From contig CM061921.1 in assembly GCA_031002005.1 (NCBI GenBank), forward strand, positions 176,088,935 to 176,152,934: 64,000 nt of DNA. The letters run 5' to 3'. Numbering within the stretch: the first letter of the stretch is position 1; each line of letters starts with the position of its first letter. Below are positions 32,691-43,694 of the stretch, in pieces. Below the pieces are notes generated by a model. That model was not told where the DNA came from, did not search any database, and was given only the letters and a program-made list of their open reading frames with translations. Made by a program: the position numbers and the translations under genes. This DNA comes from Vandiemenella viatica (lineage: Eukaryota > Arthropoda > Insecta > Orthoptera > Morabidae).

Positions 32691-33002
32691 TTTATTACTT
32701 ATGTGTCCTACGTACCATCAAAATTAGATAAAAACGGTGGATTTGTAAAACGAATGTTGCCATAAATTAAGTGGTGGAGATAAAAGAGAAGAGGAGTTAG
32801 ATTTTTCAAAGCAAATGCAGATCAAAGCAAATGCAGATTAAAGTATACTTGTCCAAAGTTACGTCGATATCGGAAAAAAGCTGTGGGTTTATGTAAATAA
32901 AATTGCCAAAAATGGAGGGGAGTGGGATAAAATGGTTCAGTTTTTACAAACCAAATAGACAGTATTTTTATCTTTGTTTTAAAGTAAAATGCTTACTTAG
33001 TC

Positions 33003-33245
33003 CACAACCCGAAGGTTGACTGAATTCTCCCAAAGGAGGTGTACTAAGCTGTAAGTCAGAGGCAGGACGGCTAGTTTCTTTCTTCTGGGTTTAATGTGGA
33101 ATCCGGTTCACGGAACGTCCCGGCATAGCTCAAATAATCAAACACCACTCTAAAAAATTCCTGCTCCCACTGGGATATGAATCCGTGACCGCAGTCACAA
33201 CGATTAGGAAGCAAACGCTTTAACCACTGAGCTACCAGACCAACT
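33003..33245 (-). repeat. tRNA-like module 1 of the composite element
   Basis: Minus strand: GGTAGCTCAGTGGTTAAAGC (A box), GTCACGGATTCATATCCC (B-box position), then ACGTTCCGTGAACCGGATTCC. About 75 nt of tRNA-like head followed by a shared body. Not a functional tRNA gene. Confidence 0.6.
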
Positions 33246-33555
33246 TGTCGTCAACAATACGCATGTTAAATAGTATCAGAAACGGATAAAAATTGTGGTA
33301 TTCTTTTTGTTTGTTTCAAATTACATGTGCTCAAAATTCTATCAAAATCGGTAAAAAAACTGTAATTTATACAAAATCATTTGAAAAAATTGAGGGGTGT
33401 GTAAGGGATATGGGAGTTGGTTTCTTCGACATTTTTTGGTCAGAAACCTTCCCAGGCACACACACAATAACTCACCAAAGTTTCATCGCAATCTGATGAC
33501 TCGTATAGGAACGCATAGAAGAGGAACAAACAAAAAAGCATTCATCTTTATATAT

Positions 33556-34880
33556 TAGATAAATTAACCAGAAAAAGTCCTCGCTTTACGGCTATTACGT
33601 CACCGGAGAAATGTGGAAGAAAAAATCGGCCTATTTGGATCGATAAAATCAACCAAAGAAAGCAGCGTTTGGAGCGGAATATATTGTTAGAGACAGATGC
33701 GGGTATTTGGGCAAGGATCCAGTGTCAATCACAGGGCTGCAACAACAAGAGAAGGTCTGAACTCAAACAGGGAACATCGTGTGCAATATTTTTTGTCTAG
33801 TTTTAGAATAGTTCCATGGCATATGTCTAAGATATAAAACTAACAGTTGTAAAATATTAAATATAAAAATTTATCAAAAACTTTAATTCACCAATTTCTA
33901 AGTTCTAATTGGAACTGAAAAAATTTTACTTGCCAAAGAAATTTATTTTTTTCCTTCATCTTACAGTTCGCAAAACTGGCTTATATTTTCAAGAGAAACA
34001 ACTTTCCAAACGTTCATGTTAGTTTCCCGATCTTTAAAAGTATCTAACGTTTTTCGCATAAAACTGGTCTGGCTTCTAGCAACAATATTAGCAGATCGTT
34101 ATCTATCAATATTTCAGTCATTACGATTTTGTACTGTTTTCAATAAAAAAATTTAATCTAATTCAGACTGAACACGTACAAGCGTTAAAAATGCTCTGAG
34201 TGTTTAAAAAAACTTTTTGGCCACATACACCTTTGTCTAGACGGCAGCGGCAAAATTACGGCAACTGTAGTAACGGAGTGCTGCTGCATATCTTTCGCCA
34301 ACGGCAATTCTGCCGCGAGGTTTTCCTTCCCCCTCGTATACACCCAATTGCTTCCTGTCAACGGTCAAATTGCCGCCCAGTGGGTAACTTTCATTGCTCC
34401 GGTGTCGTGTTTCCTTCCTGCAGGTACGACGTCAATCATGTGTGTGAAATGAGCGACACGGGACTCTACTGTTCTGCCATATTACTCGTTTATTCGGACA
34501 GCTTAAACTCAGTATTTTCTTAGAATATCTATGAAAGCAGTAGGTCGTATCAAAAGAAGTACGAATACGATTAATAACAAATTGTTCTTTCAGAGTTACT
34601 GAACAATCAAATTTTCTTGGTGGGGAACCCCTAAAGTTTAACTCCGAGCGAGAGTTTTTGTGAAACTGGTCCTACCTAGTGGGAGAGTTTTACTGTAAGT
34701 TGTATTTTGTATGTTGGAATTGCAAGTGATTACGGGAAACTTGCAAACTGGACGGCGCATTGTTTGACCCTTTCCCCGACGTACCTCCCCGTCAGCAATA
34801 GTAACGCGCGCAGCTAAACTGGCTGTAACGGTCTGAGAAACACACTAATAATCAAACTGAAAGTACATATCGAAATTTGA
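33556..34880. other. Spacer
   Basis: No coding motif. Around 34250-34390 a CGGCAAAATT/CGGCAATTCTGCCG phrase repeats in both orientations (GC-rich patch), possibly a small palindromic MITE, but I cannot define ends. Confidence 0.35.
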
Positions 34881-34889
34881 TGCTCAAAA

Positions 34890-35280
34890 ATCAGACTCTG
34901 AAACTATATTTTATTGCTGTCATCAGTCTCTCGACGGGTTTGATGCAATCCTCCAGCTCCTCCTACCTTGCGCTAACCTCTTCATCTCAAATTACTCCTT
35001 GCAACCTACATCTTCAATTATCTACTTCATATATTATATTCTTTGTCTACCTCTGCAGTTCTTACCTTCGACTGTTCCTTCCACAAACAAATTAACAAAT
35101 TCCGCATGTCTTAAAAAGTCTTCTTTCTATAAGACTCTTCCACAATCTCCTTTCCTCCCTCATGAATTCCAAAACACGTTCATCTCGTACTTTATATGTA
35201 CACTTACAGCATCCTTCTATAGAACCACATTTCAAATGATTTAATCTTCCTTCTCTCTGGTCCATGCTTTGCTATCAAGT
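34890..35280 (-). pseudogene. RTE-like LINE, 3' end fragment
   Basis: Plus-strand text GTCATCAGTCTCTCGACGGG...GATGCAATCCTCCAG matches 11938-11975, and similarity continues to the equivalent of 12317 (CATTTCAAATG...CCATGCTTTGCTA). It ends exactly where the composite repeat starts. Belongs with 36270-37140. Confidence 0.8.
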
Positions 35281-36268
35281 CTAATAAATAAAAAGGAATA
35301 GTTGTTTGTTTGTTTGATGTTTGTTGGTTTGTTCACCTGATTACGATGAATCTTTGGTTAGTTACTGTGTGTAGGCCTGCGAAGGTTTCTGGCAAAAAAA
35401 AAAAAAAAAAAATCCAACAAACCCTTCACCCCCTACTCACCCCTCTATATTCTTTGTACAAACCCACAGTTTTTGTCTGATTTCGATGAAATTTTTCATA
35501 CATATAATCCAAAACAAAGAGAAAAACACTGTCTACATGTGGTTTAAAATTTAACTCCTGTTTTCCTTTATCCTCCTCCCTTAATTTTGGCAAATGTTCT
35601 TCACACAGACACACAGTTTTATCCGATTTTGATGGAACTTTAAAATAAATAGAAAAGTACTGTTTACTTTTAGTTTGAAAATACCTAACCTCTTTTTCCC
35701 CTACCGCCCTTGTCCTTAATTTACTTAACATTTTTTATACAAAACCCACAGTTTTTATCCGATTTTGATATTATGCTTCTAAACAAAGCTATCTGGTAGC
35801 TTAGTGCTCAAGACGCTTGCTCTTGAAAGTTTCTATCTACTGTCGAGAGTTCAAATCCTGTATGGAGCAGTAATATTTAACAGTTCTATTTCATTATATG
35901 AGCTACGCCGTGGTTGGGATTCCACGTCATTCAATATGTTTGTTTGTTAGTCTCCTACGCGTTCCTATACCATTCATCCGATGAAACTTTGGTGAGTTAT
36001 TGTGTGCTCGCCTGCGAAGGTTTCTGACCAAAAATAAAAAATAAAAAAATAAATCCTACACATCTTCCCCTATATACCGCTAATTTTTTCTATCATTCTT
36101 TGTACAAACAAACTTTTTTATCCGATATCGATGGAACTTTGCACACATGAACTTTAAATGAAACACTTGGTTAGCAAAAAACTATCCCTTTCTTCTTTTA
36201 CTTCCAACGTTGTTCATGCAAACACACAGTTTTTATTCGAGTTTGATGGAACTTTGCATACGTATCCT
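35280..36268 (+). mobile_element. Composite repeat element inside a LINE
   Basis: Starts TCTAATAAATAAAAAGG, then TTTGTTTGTTTG and GCCTGCGAAGGTTTCTGGC, half-units (GTTTTTATCCGATTTTGATA), a tRNA-like module at 35790-35870 (ATCTGGTAGCTTAGTGCTC...GAGAGTTCAAATCC), and a second head (TTTGTTTGTTAGTCTCCTACG...GAAACTTTGGTGAG) at 35938. It ends GATGGAACTTTGCATACG where LINE sequence resumes. Same architecture as 31.4-33.6 kb in the other orientation. Confidence 0.72.
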
Positions 36269-36269
36269 T

Positions 36270-37140
36270 TAAATAACTACCGCATTCCAATCACCCATAA
36301 TTATTAGATTTTCTTCTTCCTTCACATACTGGATTAATTCTTGAATTTTTTCTTATATTTTCGCTATTCCTTTATCATCTTCCTGTGACGTTTCCATACA
36401 CACTATCGTGGTTGGAGCAGACTTGTTTTTTACCCTCATCAGAATAATCCTGTCCCTAAACTATTGATAATAACTAACCCACTTCACTACTCTCTTTTTC
36501 ATTACAAATCCTATACCAGTAACTCCACCGAGAAATTTTGTGTTAATTATTTTGTGTTCCCCAGACCAGAAACCTTACATATTCTCCCACTTAAACTTAC
36601 TAACCCCGACAATATCTAACTTAAGTGGTTCCATCATCCTTTTTAAGTTTTCTAAAGTGTATCTCCTATTCAAAATTCTAACATTCCAGGCTCCGACTCG
36701 TAGAATGTTTCTATCCATTCCTCCATGAGCAGTCCTCACGCGGAGATCCTATTAGGGGACTATTTTACCTCCGAAATAGTTTACCCTGGAAGAAGCAATC
36801 ATTCTGCAGGAAATTTGAGAAGATGACATCGGGATACCCTTTGGGTCTTTACTGAAGTGGTTTCCCGTTGCCTTCTGCACCCCCATGCTGTTGATCATTT
36901 TTGATTCATCCGCCCTTAGGGTCCGTTTCCAACCCCAAGGGCAAGAGGTTGCCTTGGACCTCTCCAGCTCCTCCACACTCCTTTCAGGAGGCCGTTGGCA
37001 AGCAGTACGTTACTCCTTATATCGGATTCGCTCAGTTGCCAGAGCCTCATCCATGCAAGCGGGGTGCACCACGTGAAAGAGAGGTTGACATTAGGTTGAA
37101 GGAGGCAAATTTAGTCTCTCCCAAGCCCTTACACCCCTGA
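36270..37140 (-). pseudogene. RTE-like LINE, endonuclease part and 5' leader
   Basis: Co-linear with 14330-15190: GCATTCCAATCACCCATAAT (the GDWNA region), CACCTTAAGTTAGATATTGT-type text before the leader, and the whole GC-rich leader (36740-37140). No long frame. Together with 34890-35280 this is one LINE copy that lost its RT region and now holds the composite repeat in the gap. Confidence 0.82.
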
Positions 37141-37775
37141 AACTATATAAGTAACGTTTATGCAGAATGTTGTGTTGAACACAAGTAGAATCAAAGCCTA
37201 GAGATTACCGACTTTCTCTTATGTGGCCTATCACAGTCAGCAGATAAAATTTGTTCCCACACAGGTTAAAATAACCATTTATATCAATTCGCATATTTTA
37301 ATAGTCAGTCCCTTTTAAGCTTTTCAAAAACTGTAACTACAAGTAGTACTAAGCAGATTGTTGACAAGGAAAAGAATAATCTATGTTACTATTGATAATC
37401 TTTTTAAATAGTAAATTAATTTGTTATAGTATAAGAGATGACAGAAACTTTTTGCTTTGAAATTAATAAAACCTAGTTTGTTATAAAGAAAAATACTACT
37501 CATTTAAGACAAATGGACAACAATGGAAGTGATTATAATTTTTTTCATTAATCAACAAAAAAGAAGTTTTCATTAAGTTTAACCTCGTGAAAAATTACAA
37601 GAACTCGTAAATGGTTACATGCAAGTAAGTTTCCTGTCTGAATCGAAAACAGAGTTACAATTGTTTCTGTCTAGAATAGAAAATGCCAAGCATTCCAGAA
37701 GTTCTGTTGCATCACTAATATTATCTAGCTATGTAAAAAGTTGACATCTTCTTAAAGTTTGTGTGGTAGTATAGA
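37141..37775. other. AT-rich spacer
   Basis: No gene, no recognised repeat. Confidence 0.4.
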
Positions 37776-37779
37776 CCAA

Positions 37780-38720
37780 TTCACACTAGCGGTCAGCTCA
37801 GCTCACCTTAGGTCAAAAATCGCTATACACGTAATCCAATGGGAGCATTCACACTACGCGATCCCCGCAGATCAGGGCAAGGCAGGTCAAACTGAAGATC
37901 AACAACGGTCAAGACCTGAGCTGAGCTGAGCTGAGCTGACCGCTAGTGTGAACGAGCAACGGTCAGGTCAGGTCAGATCAAATGGGCGGCGATCGTCTGA
38001 AAACTATGCTCGTAAGCAATAAATAAAGAGTAATAAATCAAAAGTAACTGTTTTAACGGTATGTTATTTCTGTTTATTATAAAGTCGGCAAACTTTAATA
38101 TAAATTCAAATATTATTAGACATTTTAGTACAATACAGATCCCGTTTACGAATTTTTTAAAAAAATATTGTGAATATATTTTTTGAACCAAATGCTTCTG
38201 TACCAGCGTTAGCACACAAACAAATAATATTTGTAAAGTATGGTTTCTCTCTCATCCTGAAATTCACTTTCTACATGGCATGAAATTTTATCCTTCCGTA
38301 AATAATTGTGCAAAATACATGTTGCTAAAATTAATCCTGGAGCAGAATTAATTTTTCTAAAATAAATTCGAAATCTTTGAGCCCTAAAATATCAAAAGCA
38401 TTTCGCACAACTCGTCCCTCATATCATAATCAGTAGTTAGCATTCTTATTTCTCTTTATCTGCTTGCGCTTGAAACTCTGGATACACTCAGAACCATCCT
38501 CTTTTTGATCTTGAGATATTTTTAGGCTCTTGATCCAAAATCATTGCTATTTAATTGACGTTGGGTTAGAAAACGGCATTGTTAACTATGAACAACTGCA
38601 ATGAAATGCCCTCGTCTACGACTTGATCTGGCCTGACGTGAGCTGAGCTGACCGCTAGTGTGAATGCTACCCTGGATTGTGAGCTGAGCTGACCTGACCG
38701 CTAGTGTGAATGGGCCTTAA
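37780..38720. mobile_element. PIF/Harbinger-like DNA transposon (about 0.94 kb)
   Basis: Outer ends are inverted repeats: left GACCAATTCACACTAGCGGT, right (minus) GGCCCATTCACACTAGCGGT. Each end has a second inner copy of the CACACTAGCGGTCAGC block, followed by GAGCT repeats. The minus-strand interior has a transposase relic. Flanks are TA-rich (left TATA, right TTA), compatible with the 3-bp TWA target of this superfamily but not exact. Confidence 0.72.
38255..38455 (-). pseudogene. PIF/Harbinger transposase relic
   Basis: The minus strand shows GRVVRNAFDILGLKDFEF in one frame and FRIYFRKINSAPGLILATC then ILHNYLRKDK in another. Harbinger transposases have ...RRVVENAFGIL..RFRIF..PI......V.A.C.LHNYLR near the C-terminal end, around the last catalytic residue. 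Frameshifted and truncated; upstream DD part not visible. Confidence 0.7.
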
Positions 38721-39270
38721 CACATATGGGTTACATGATTCTCAAAAGCAGAAGGCTTAGTTCTGTTACACTGCTTTTATCTTAAAGAATTTTTAACATG
38801 GCAAAGAAACTTATTTTACTCGCCATGCGAATGTTGCAGACTAACAGTTTTCAAACGAATCTCAGTTTCTGATAACAGGATTTGCTGACAGCAGTGTATA
38901 CACTTCAAAACCAGTTTTTCATTAAAGACTACCGGGATATTAGTGTCACATAGTCAAAAACAAACGACGAAGTAGGGATTATCGTGCCAAATATTACTTA
39001 AAACAATGATGAGGTCCCGTTACGTCTGTCAACTTTTTGAGATTGCATATAGTTGCAGACATTTACTTCCTTAAGAACAATTTCATACAAACCTAACAGA
39101 TTTCAAAGTAATGTTGATGGTATATATTTGTCAACATGACTACTTCTCCAATAATAATATTTTTTATGACATTATGTAGTTACTGGTTTTTGGACCTCTT
39201 AAAATCTCTCGTTTACTACTGCCATATTTAATTGTTGTAACGAGCTACTTTGATATATATATATAAACAT
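38721..39270. other. Spacer
   Basis: No gene or shared repeat; short (AT)n near 39255. Confidence 0.4.
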
Positions 39271-39274
39271 ATAT

Positions 39275-39473
39275 ATTTACGGCTTTACGCCTCGTCGACG
39301 GCTAAGGTCATTAGAGGTGGGATAGGACTGGGGACAAGGAACGGGAATGAATTCGGTCATGGCCTTTCTGAAGGAAGCATCCCGGCATTCGCCTGTTGTG
39401 ATTTGGGGAAACCACGGAAAACCCAAATCTGGAGGCCAGAATGTTAACCGTTTACCCACCACGCTCGGTCTTA
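39275..39473 (-). mobile_element. SINE family A copy with B-box deletion
   Basis: Minus strand: CCGAGCGTGGTGGGTAAACGG, then TTAACATTCTGGCCTCC runs straight into AGATTTGGGTTTTCCGTGG; about 35 nt including the B box are missing. The tail CTAATGACCTTAGCCGTCG and GTAAAGCCGT are present. Such a copy could no longer be transcribed from its own promoter. Confidence 0.82.
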
Positions 39474-39936
39474 CTATGATAGTAATTTAGGAACATTTCT
39501 AGAAGAAACAGCATACGGAGAAATGGATCTGTCGTTACTGTTTAGAGCAATATCGAATCCTTTGGCAATTTGTGTTTATTTTTTACTTTCAACAAGAAAA
39601 CATATTTAACTACGAATTATAATCCTTGCGAATGTCATAGCCTTTGATAATATCCCGACTACCGGATAAATTAATTTCACTAACGATTGATCAAATTTAG
39701 GCCACAAACATTTTTTTTTGTATTAACCCTAACAATACACTCTGTTACAGAAATTTCCATACAGTTCCATAAAGTTCTGTATGGAAGGAAACAGTTGGTT
39801 GCTTGTTTAGATGTTGGAGGTCAAATCGTGATGCTATTCGTTGGCTCGATTGAATGTACCGTATGCACAATCTCTCGTAGTGTGAACTAGCTGTTGAGAG
39901 TATTAAGTCTGTATTGGTATCAGTGTGCGATCATAC

Positions 39937-40155
39937 CGAGCGTGGTGGGTGAGCGGTTAGCACTTTGGCCTCGCATTCCGGAGGACGGGCGGTTCGAATC
40001 CCCGTCCGGGCATCCAGATTTGGGTTTTCCATGGTTTCTCCTAATCACTCCAGGCGAATACCGAGATGTTCCTTCAAAAGACCATGGCTGAATTCCTTCC
40101 CGTCCCCAATCACATCTGGCCTCTAATGACCTCTACGTCGCAGAGGCGTAAAATA
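39937..40155 (+). mobile_element. SINE family A, best full-length copy
   Basis: ACCGAGCGTGGTGGGTGAGCG (start), GGTGGGTGAGCGGTTAGC (A-box side), GGCGGTTCGAATCCCCG (B box), GGGCATCCAGATTTGGG, ATGGTTTCTCCTAATCACTC, CCAAATCACATC-type body, CTAATGACCTCTACGTCG and GAGGCGTAAAATAATAG tail. The tRNA-like head is about 75 nt. Other copies in the window can be aligned to this one. Confidence 0.88.
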
Positions 40156-40159
40156 ATAG

Positions 40160-42055
40160 TAATAATAAAATAAAGGTCAATAGATTAATGTAACCCAAAA
40201 TTAGTTGAGAAACGTTTAATCTCGTTTTAAACTTAGTAATATAGAAAATGTTTATTTGTAAATCAACTCAATGAACCTTTGAACATTTGCAAGTCTTTGA
40301 CTATGAAATAGTACTATGGAATTGCTTTTCGTCTCTTAGACTAGCCGCCGTATTTTCGAATAAGTCTGAATCTATAAATTGCGGTGGCATTAAAAAGAAA
40401 CAGAACATTATTGTAAATTTAATGATGATACATGATTTATAATTGAATATTGCAGTTCTTGTATCAAATATATGTGAGTACTGAGAAGCAATTCAAATAA
40501 AAACATTAGCTGCAACTGAATTCAAAAAGAAGATTAAATGAAATAAAGACACCGGAGCATATGCGAATAACTTGTTTAAACATGACAGCTTCCTTTGAAG
40601 GTGATGCAAGGCCAACAGACACTCTGAACTGGAAACATAAAGGTATTTCGTTCTAAATGTATTACACCAAATACTTTTAAATGTTTATCTAATTAGCTGA
40701 ATAAACGAGACCAATGAACTTCCGAAACTGAAATTTCACAGCTAGATCAGTTGGATGTACCATCTATTTTAAAACTGGCTTTAGTAGCAGGCCAATTTTA
40801 GAAGTTTGTTTGTAAATTATTCACCGTTCATTGAAAACTCAGATAAATTAATTTCAGTAATAAGAGTCATATCAAGGTTTTCTGAAGGATATATAAGGAA
40901 ATTTGCAGATAATCTTTCTATCCGTTAATAATGTTAAATATTACTGCAATATGGTGAACACTGAATATTACATTTCCAATTAAGACATTTTATATTTTAA
41001 GAGGGGCCCCCAAAATGTTTTATTTACAATCTACCGTATCCTTTTATAATAAGAGCGAGATTGAGAAACGGTAGGTAATTCGAGAAAATTATTAATCGTG
41101 GCTTTTCTCTCTTTAGAGTTTGTTTTTGAGCCGCAGTGGCATTTACATATAAAGGCGACGGCTTCCTGGGGTGGAGGCTCATCTGCATGCCAGGCGGTGG
41201 CATAAGCGAGAGCACAGTTCACTTCGTTACCCAGCTGCTCATTTAACCGTCCGCGTCTATTCCACCGGCAAACAAATGTGATGTACGAAAAATCACAAAG
41301 TTTACACATTACGATTGTGTGAATAACAAACTTACTACCGAAATACGGTCCAACATATTCCAAATTTATTTTTATTTGCTATAAAATACTTAAGTAATGC
41401 TCTTAATCAACATTAATTTTCGTCCCTCAAATTTAAATGATTTTGTGAGCATATCCGACAAAAGCTGAGTTGTGATGCTTGTAAATTAAGCAACGAAATT
41501 GTATGTGAAAGCAGTGAAAAACTCTGGTATCACAACTCCCTGTAATCAGACTGTTTTGCGTATTTTAGATATATTATCTCCATGTAACTGAGGAACACGA
41601 GAAGAGTACAGAATCTTTTTGTTTGTGATACATTCTCTGATCACATCCGCGATATTTTGGAACATCTTCAGATGTAAATCGCAATTATCTATATCAGCGC
41701 AAATACAAGGATTACTGCTGCAATCTGTAGGTTGGTATAGATATATTATTCTTTGTTTTGTGTTAATGTGATTTCCGTTTGTATTAGGTGTTGGACGAAT
41801 CTGATGTTATTTGACAATCCTCAGCAACAGCTGTTTCACATGAAAAGATAATTCCACTGAACAGTGTTGTTTTCTGTTGTCAAATGCTAATGTGTTGCCG
41901 GTTGCACTGCTTGGTGTATTTGGGTATTGAGAAGTAGTTCAGGTTCTGGCCGCGCAGAAACTGGTCCTTTGCTCTTACACATAGACATACTTCAAGAGCA
42001 GTAGGGATTCAGGCATGCTCTGGCAGGCAGGTTAAGACTTTTATGTCTACCGACC
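40160..42055. other. Spacer
   Basis: Mostly AT-rich. A minus-strand frame at 41031-41363 (110 codons, with CKLCDFSYITFVC and CKCHC) has several Cys but no recognisable fold; its GC content is higher than the flanks around 41150-41280. I would not call it a gene. Confidence 0.35.
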
Positions 42056-42059
42056 ACCC

Positions 42060-42545
42060 TCCATAAGATATTACAGGTGGCTCCATCACTCAATTCGGCT
42101 ACCTAGTTATTGTTATGTAAATGAGGCAAGATGGATTCGGGTACCTAGTTGTTGACAGCTTTGATTGATGACAGCCACGCCCCCTTCCCCTCACACAGTT
42201 CGGTGCATTGTTATGCTAATTAGGGAGTGCCTAACCTAACTTTGGTCTGCCAAATTCAAAGGAGACCGCTCCTATTGTTGGTGACCTAGATTAAAGTGAT
42301 TGTAGACGGGCCTTGCACTTGGACGGCAAAATGGATATTTATTGCTATGATGACAAGGGACACGTGCCCTACAAACCCCAGTTTGGTCGGTGTCTTGTGA
42401 CCAAGTACAAAAGAAGCCGCCTTCTATTGTTGGTAAGCTAGACGAATTATTTATTGACAGGTTACACCACCCCCTCCCTCGCAGCTGCCACTTGACAGTT
42501 TGACAGATTTGACCGGTCACGCCCCACGCACCTGCCCCCGAGGCC
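42060..42545. repeat. Internally repeated GC-richer element (about 150-bp direct repeat)
   Basis: CCTATTGTTGGTGACCTAGA (42270-42290) and TTCTATTGTTGGTAAGCTAG (42421-42441) with their upstream CCAAATTCAAAGGAGACCGC / CCAAGTACAAAAGAAGCCGC form a direct repeat about 151 bp apart. GACAGC...GCCACGCCCCC (42160-42185) and GACAGATTTGACCGGTCACGCCCC (around 42500) give a further pair. C-rich stretches recur. No coding. Unknown repeat. Confidence 0.5.
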
Positions 42546-43690
42546 CCACACTGTATAGAATTTACGTACTTGCACCGTAATGTTCATGGCTCTGACTTAT
42601 CTGATTGCTAATAACCAATTTTAATATAATATTAATTAACATTCAGAAGAAAGGCTTATTACACAATTTTTGACTGAGCAATAATTTTGATTAAAATGGT
42701 TAGATTATTTTCTTATTCAATTATTACTTAATCGAACAGTGTGTGGTTATTTAATCTAAAAATTGTTATTAATTATATTAAGTTAGCTAATGTCAAATTT
42801 TAATCATTTGGTTCCATATAACCTCCAACTGATTAACCCGTCTAAATATTCTATTTAGATATATGATACACAAAAATTTCGCAGATTGTAACGAATTAAA
42901 ATGTTCCTGTTTCGCAGTCAGGAGAATACCACTTAATGCAATGATGGTATCAAAACTATTCGTTTCACCTCAAATATATCGTTTTTCATATTTTTGGAAA
43001 GGAACTGTTCTTAAAATCATAGCACAACAATCACCGTTTTGATAGAATAACGCGTTCTTGAAATAATTGAGTTTCTGTGAATCACTACCCTTTATCCTCA
43101 AAAGCCTTGTTTTTCCAGCCTAATATCTCGGTGACCGACTGAGACAATATAATGCTAAGACAACTTACTGCGCGCCACCCACTAGTTGCAATGAAAACTC
43201 ACGACCTCGCGTCGCAAAAAAAGAGGTGTCTTAAAGCGACAAAATACACCCGTGCATGTTAAAACATTATTTAACTGGACACAGACCATTGCTTCATATC
43301 CGAATTACATGAAATTAATTACGTTATGAATAATTTGCACACACAGGCAGTCACTTTACATCAGATCACTTTAAGCAGTTTATGAGAAATTTCCCTCCAT
43401 TCATAGCGTCATGTTAAATTATCTGAGTTCTGCAGGGATTATTTCACGATGTACTCGGTGCTTCCTGAAACTGAAAAGTGTTCCGCTGTCATCACCCACT
43501 ATGCCAGCATTCACACTGTGAAAACCACATCAAAAACTGTTCGTGACGGAAATAGCCCTGAGTAATATTAAATTCATACGTGGTTCTACCCATACTGAAT
43601 CTAAAATTAAAATGGTTCTTTTTTCCTGTTTCGCTAACTCTCCAGGTCTGGTAATAACCGGCAACATCAATGTAATGTTTTTTTAATTGA
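42546..43690. other. AT-rich spacer
   Basis: No gene or recognised repeat. Confidence 0.4.
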
Positions 43691-43694
43691 CTTT

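Larger units (their letters stand above)
31367..33555 (-). mobile_element. Composite repeat element with three tRNA-like modules (about 2.2 kb)
   Basis: On the minus strand it starts TCTAATATATAAAGATGAAT and continues TTTGTTTGTTCC...GCGTTCCTATACGAGTC...GATGAAACTTTGGTGAG, then alternates half-units of the kind arrayed at 4.7-6.3 kb with tRNA-like modules, and ends with GCAACGCATGCCGGGTAAAG. A-box phrases of the GTAGCTCAGTGGTTAA type lie near 32165, 32670 and 33230, spaced about 500 and 560 bp. No ORF. The start resembles that of the 35280 copy (TCTAATAAATAAAAAGG). Helitron-type ends (5' TC, 3' CTRR) would be one reading, not proven. Confidence 0.72.

Noticed and set aside
31367..33555. Functional tRNA genes in the composite element
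   Set aside because: A- and B-box phrases are present but arms do not pair and all copies are diverged; these are tRNA-derived repeat modules.
40905..41363. 110-codon minus-strand frame with several Cys
   Set aside because: No spacing typical of a zinc finger or knottin, no signal peptide and no conserved context; likely chance.
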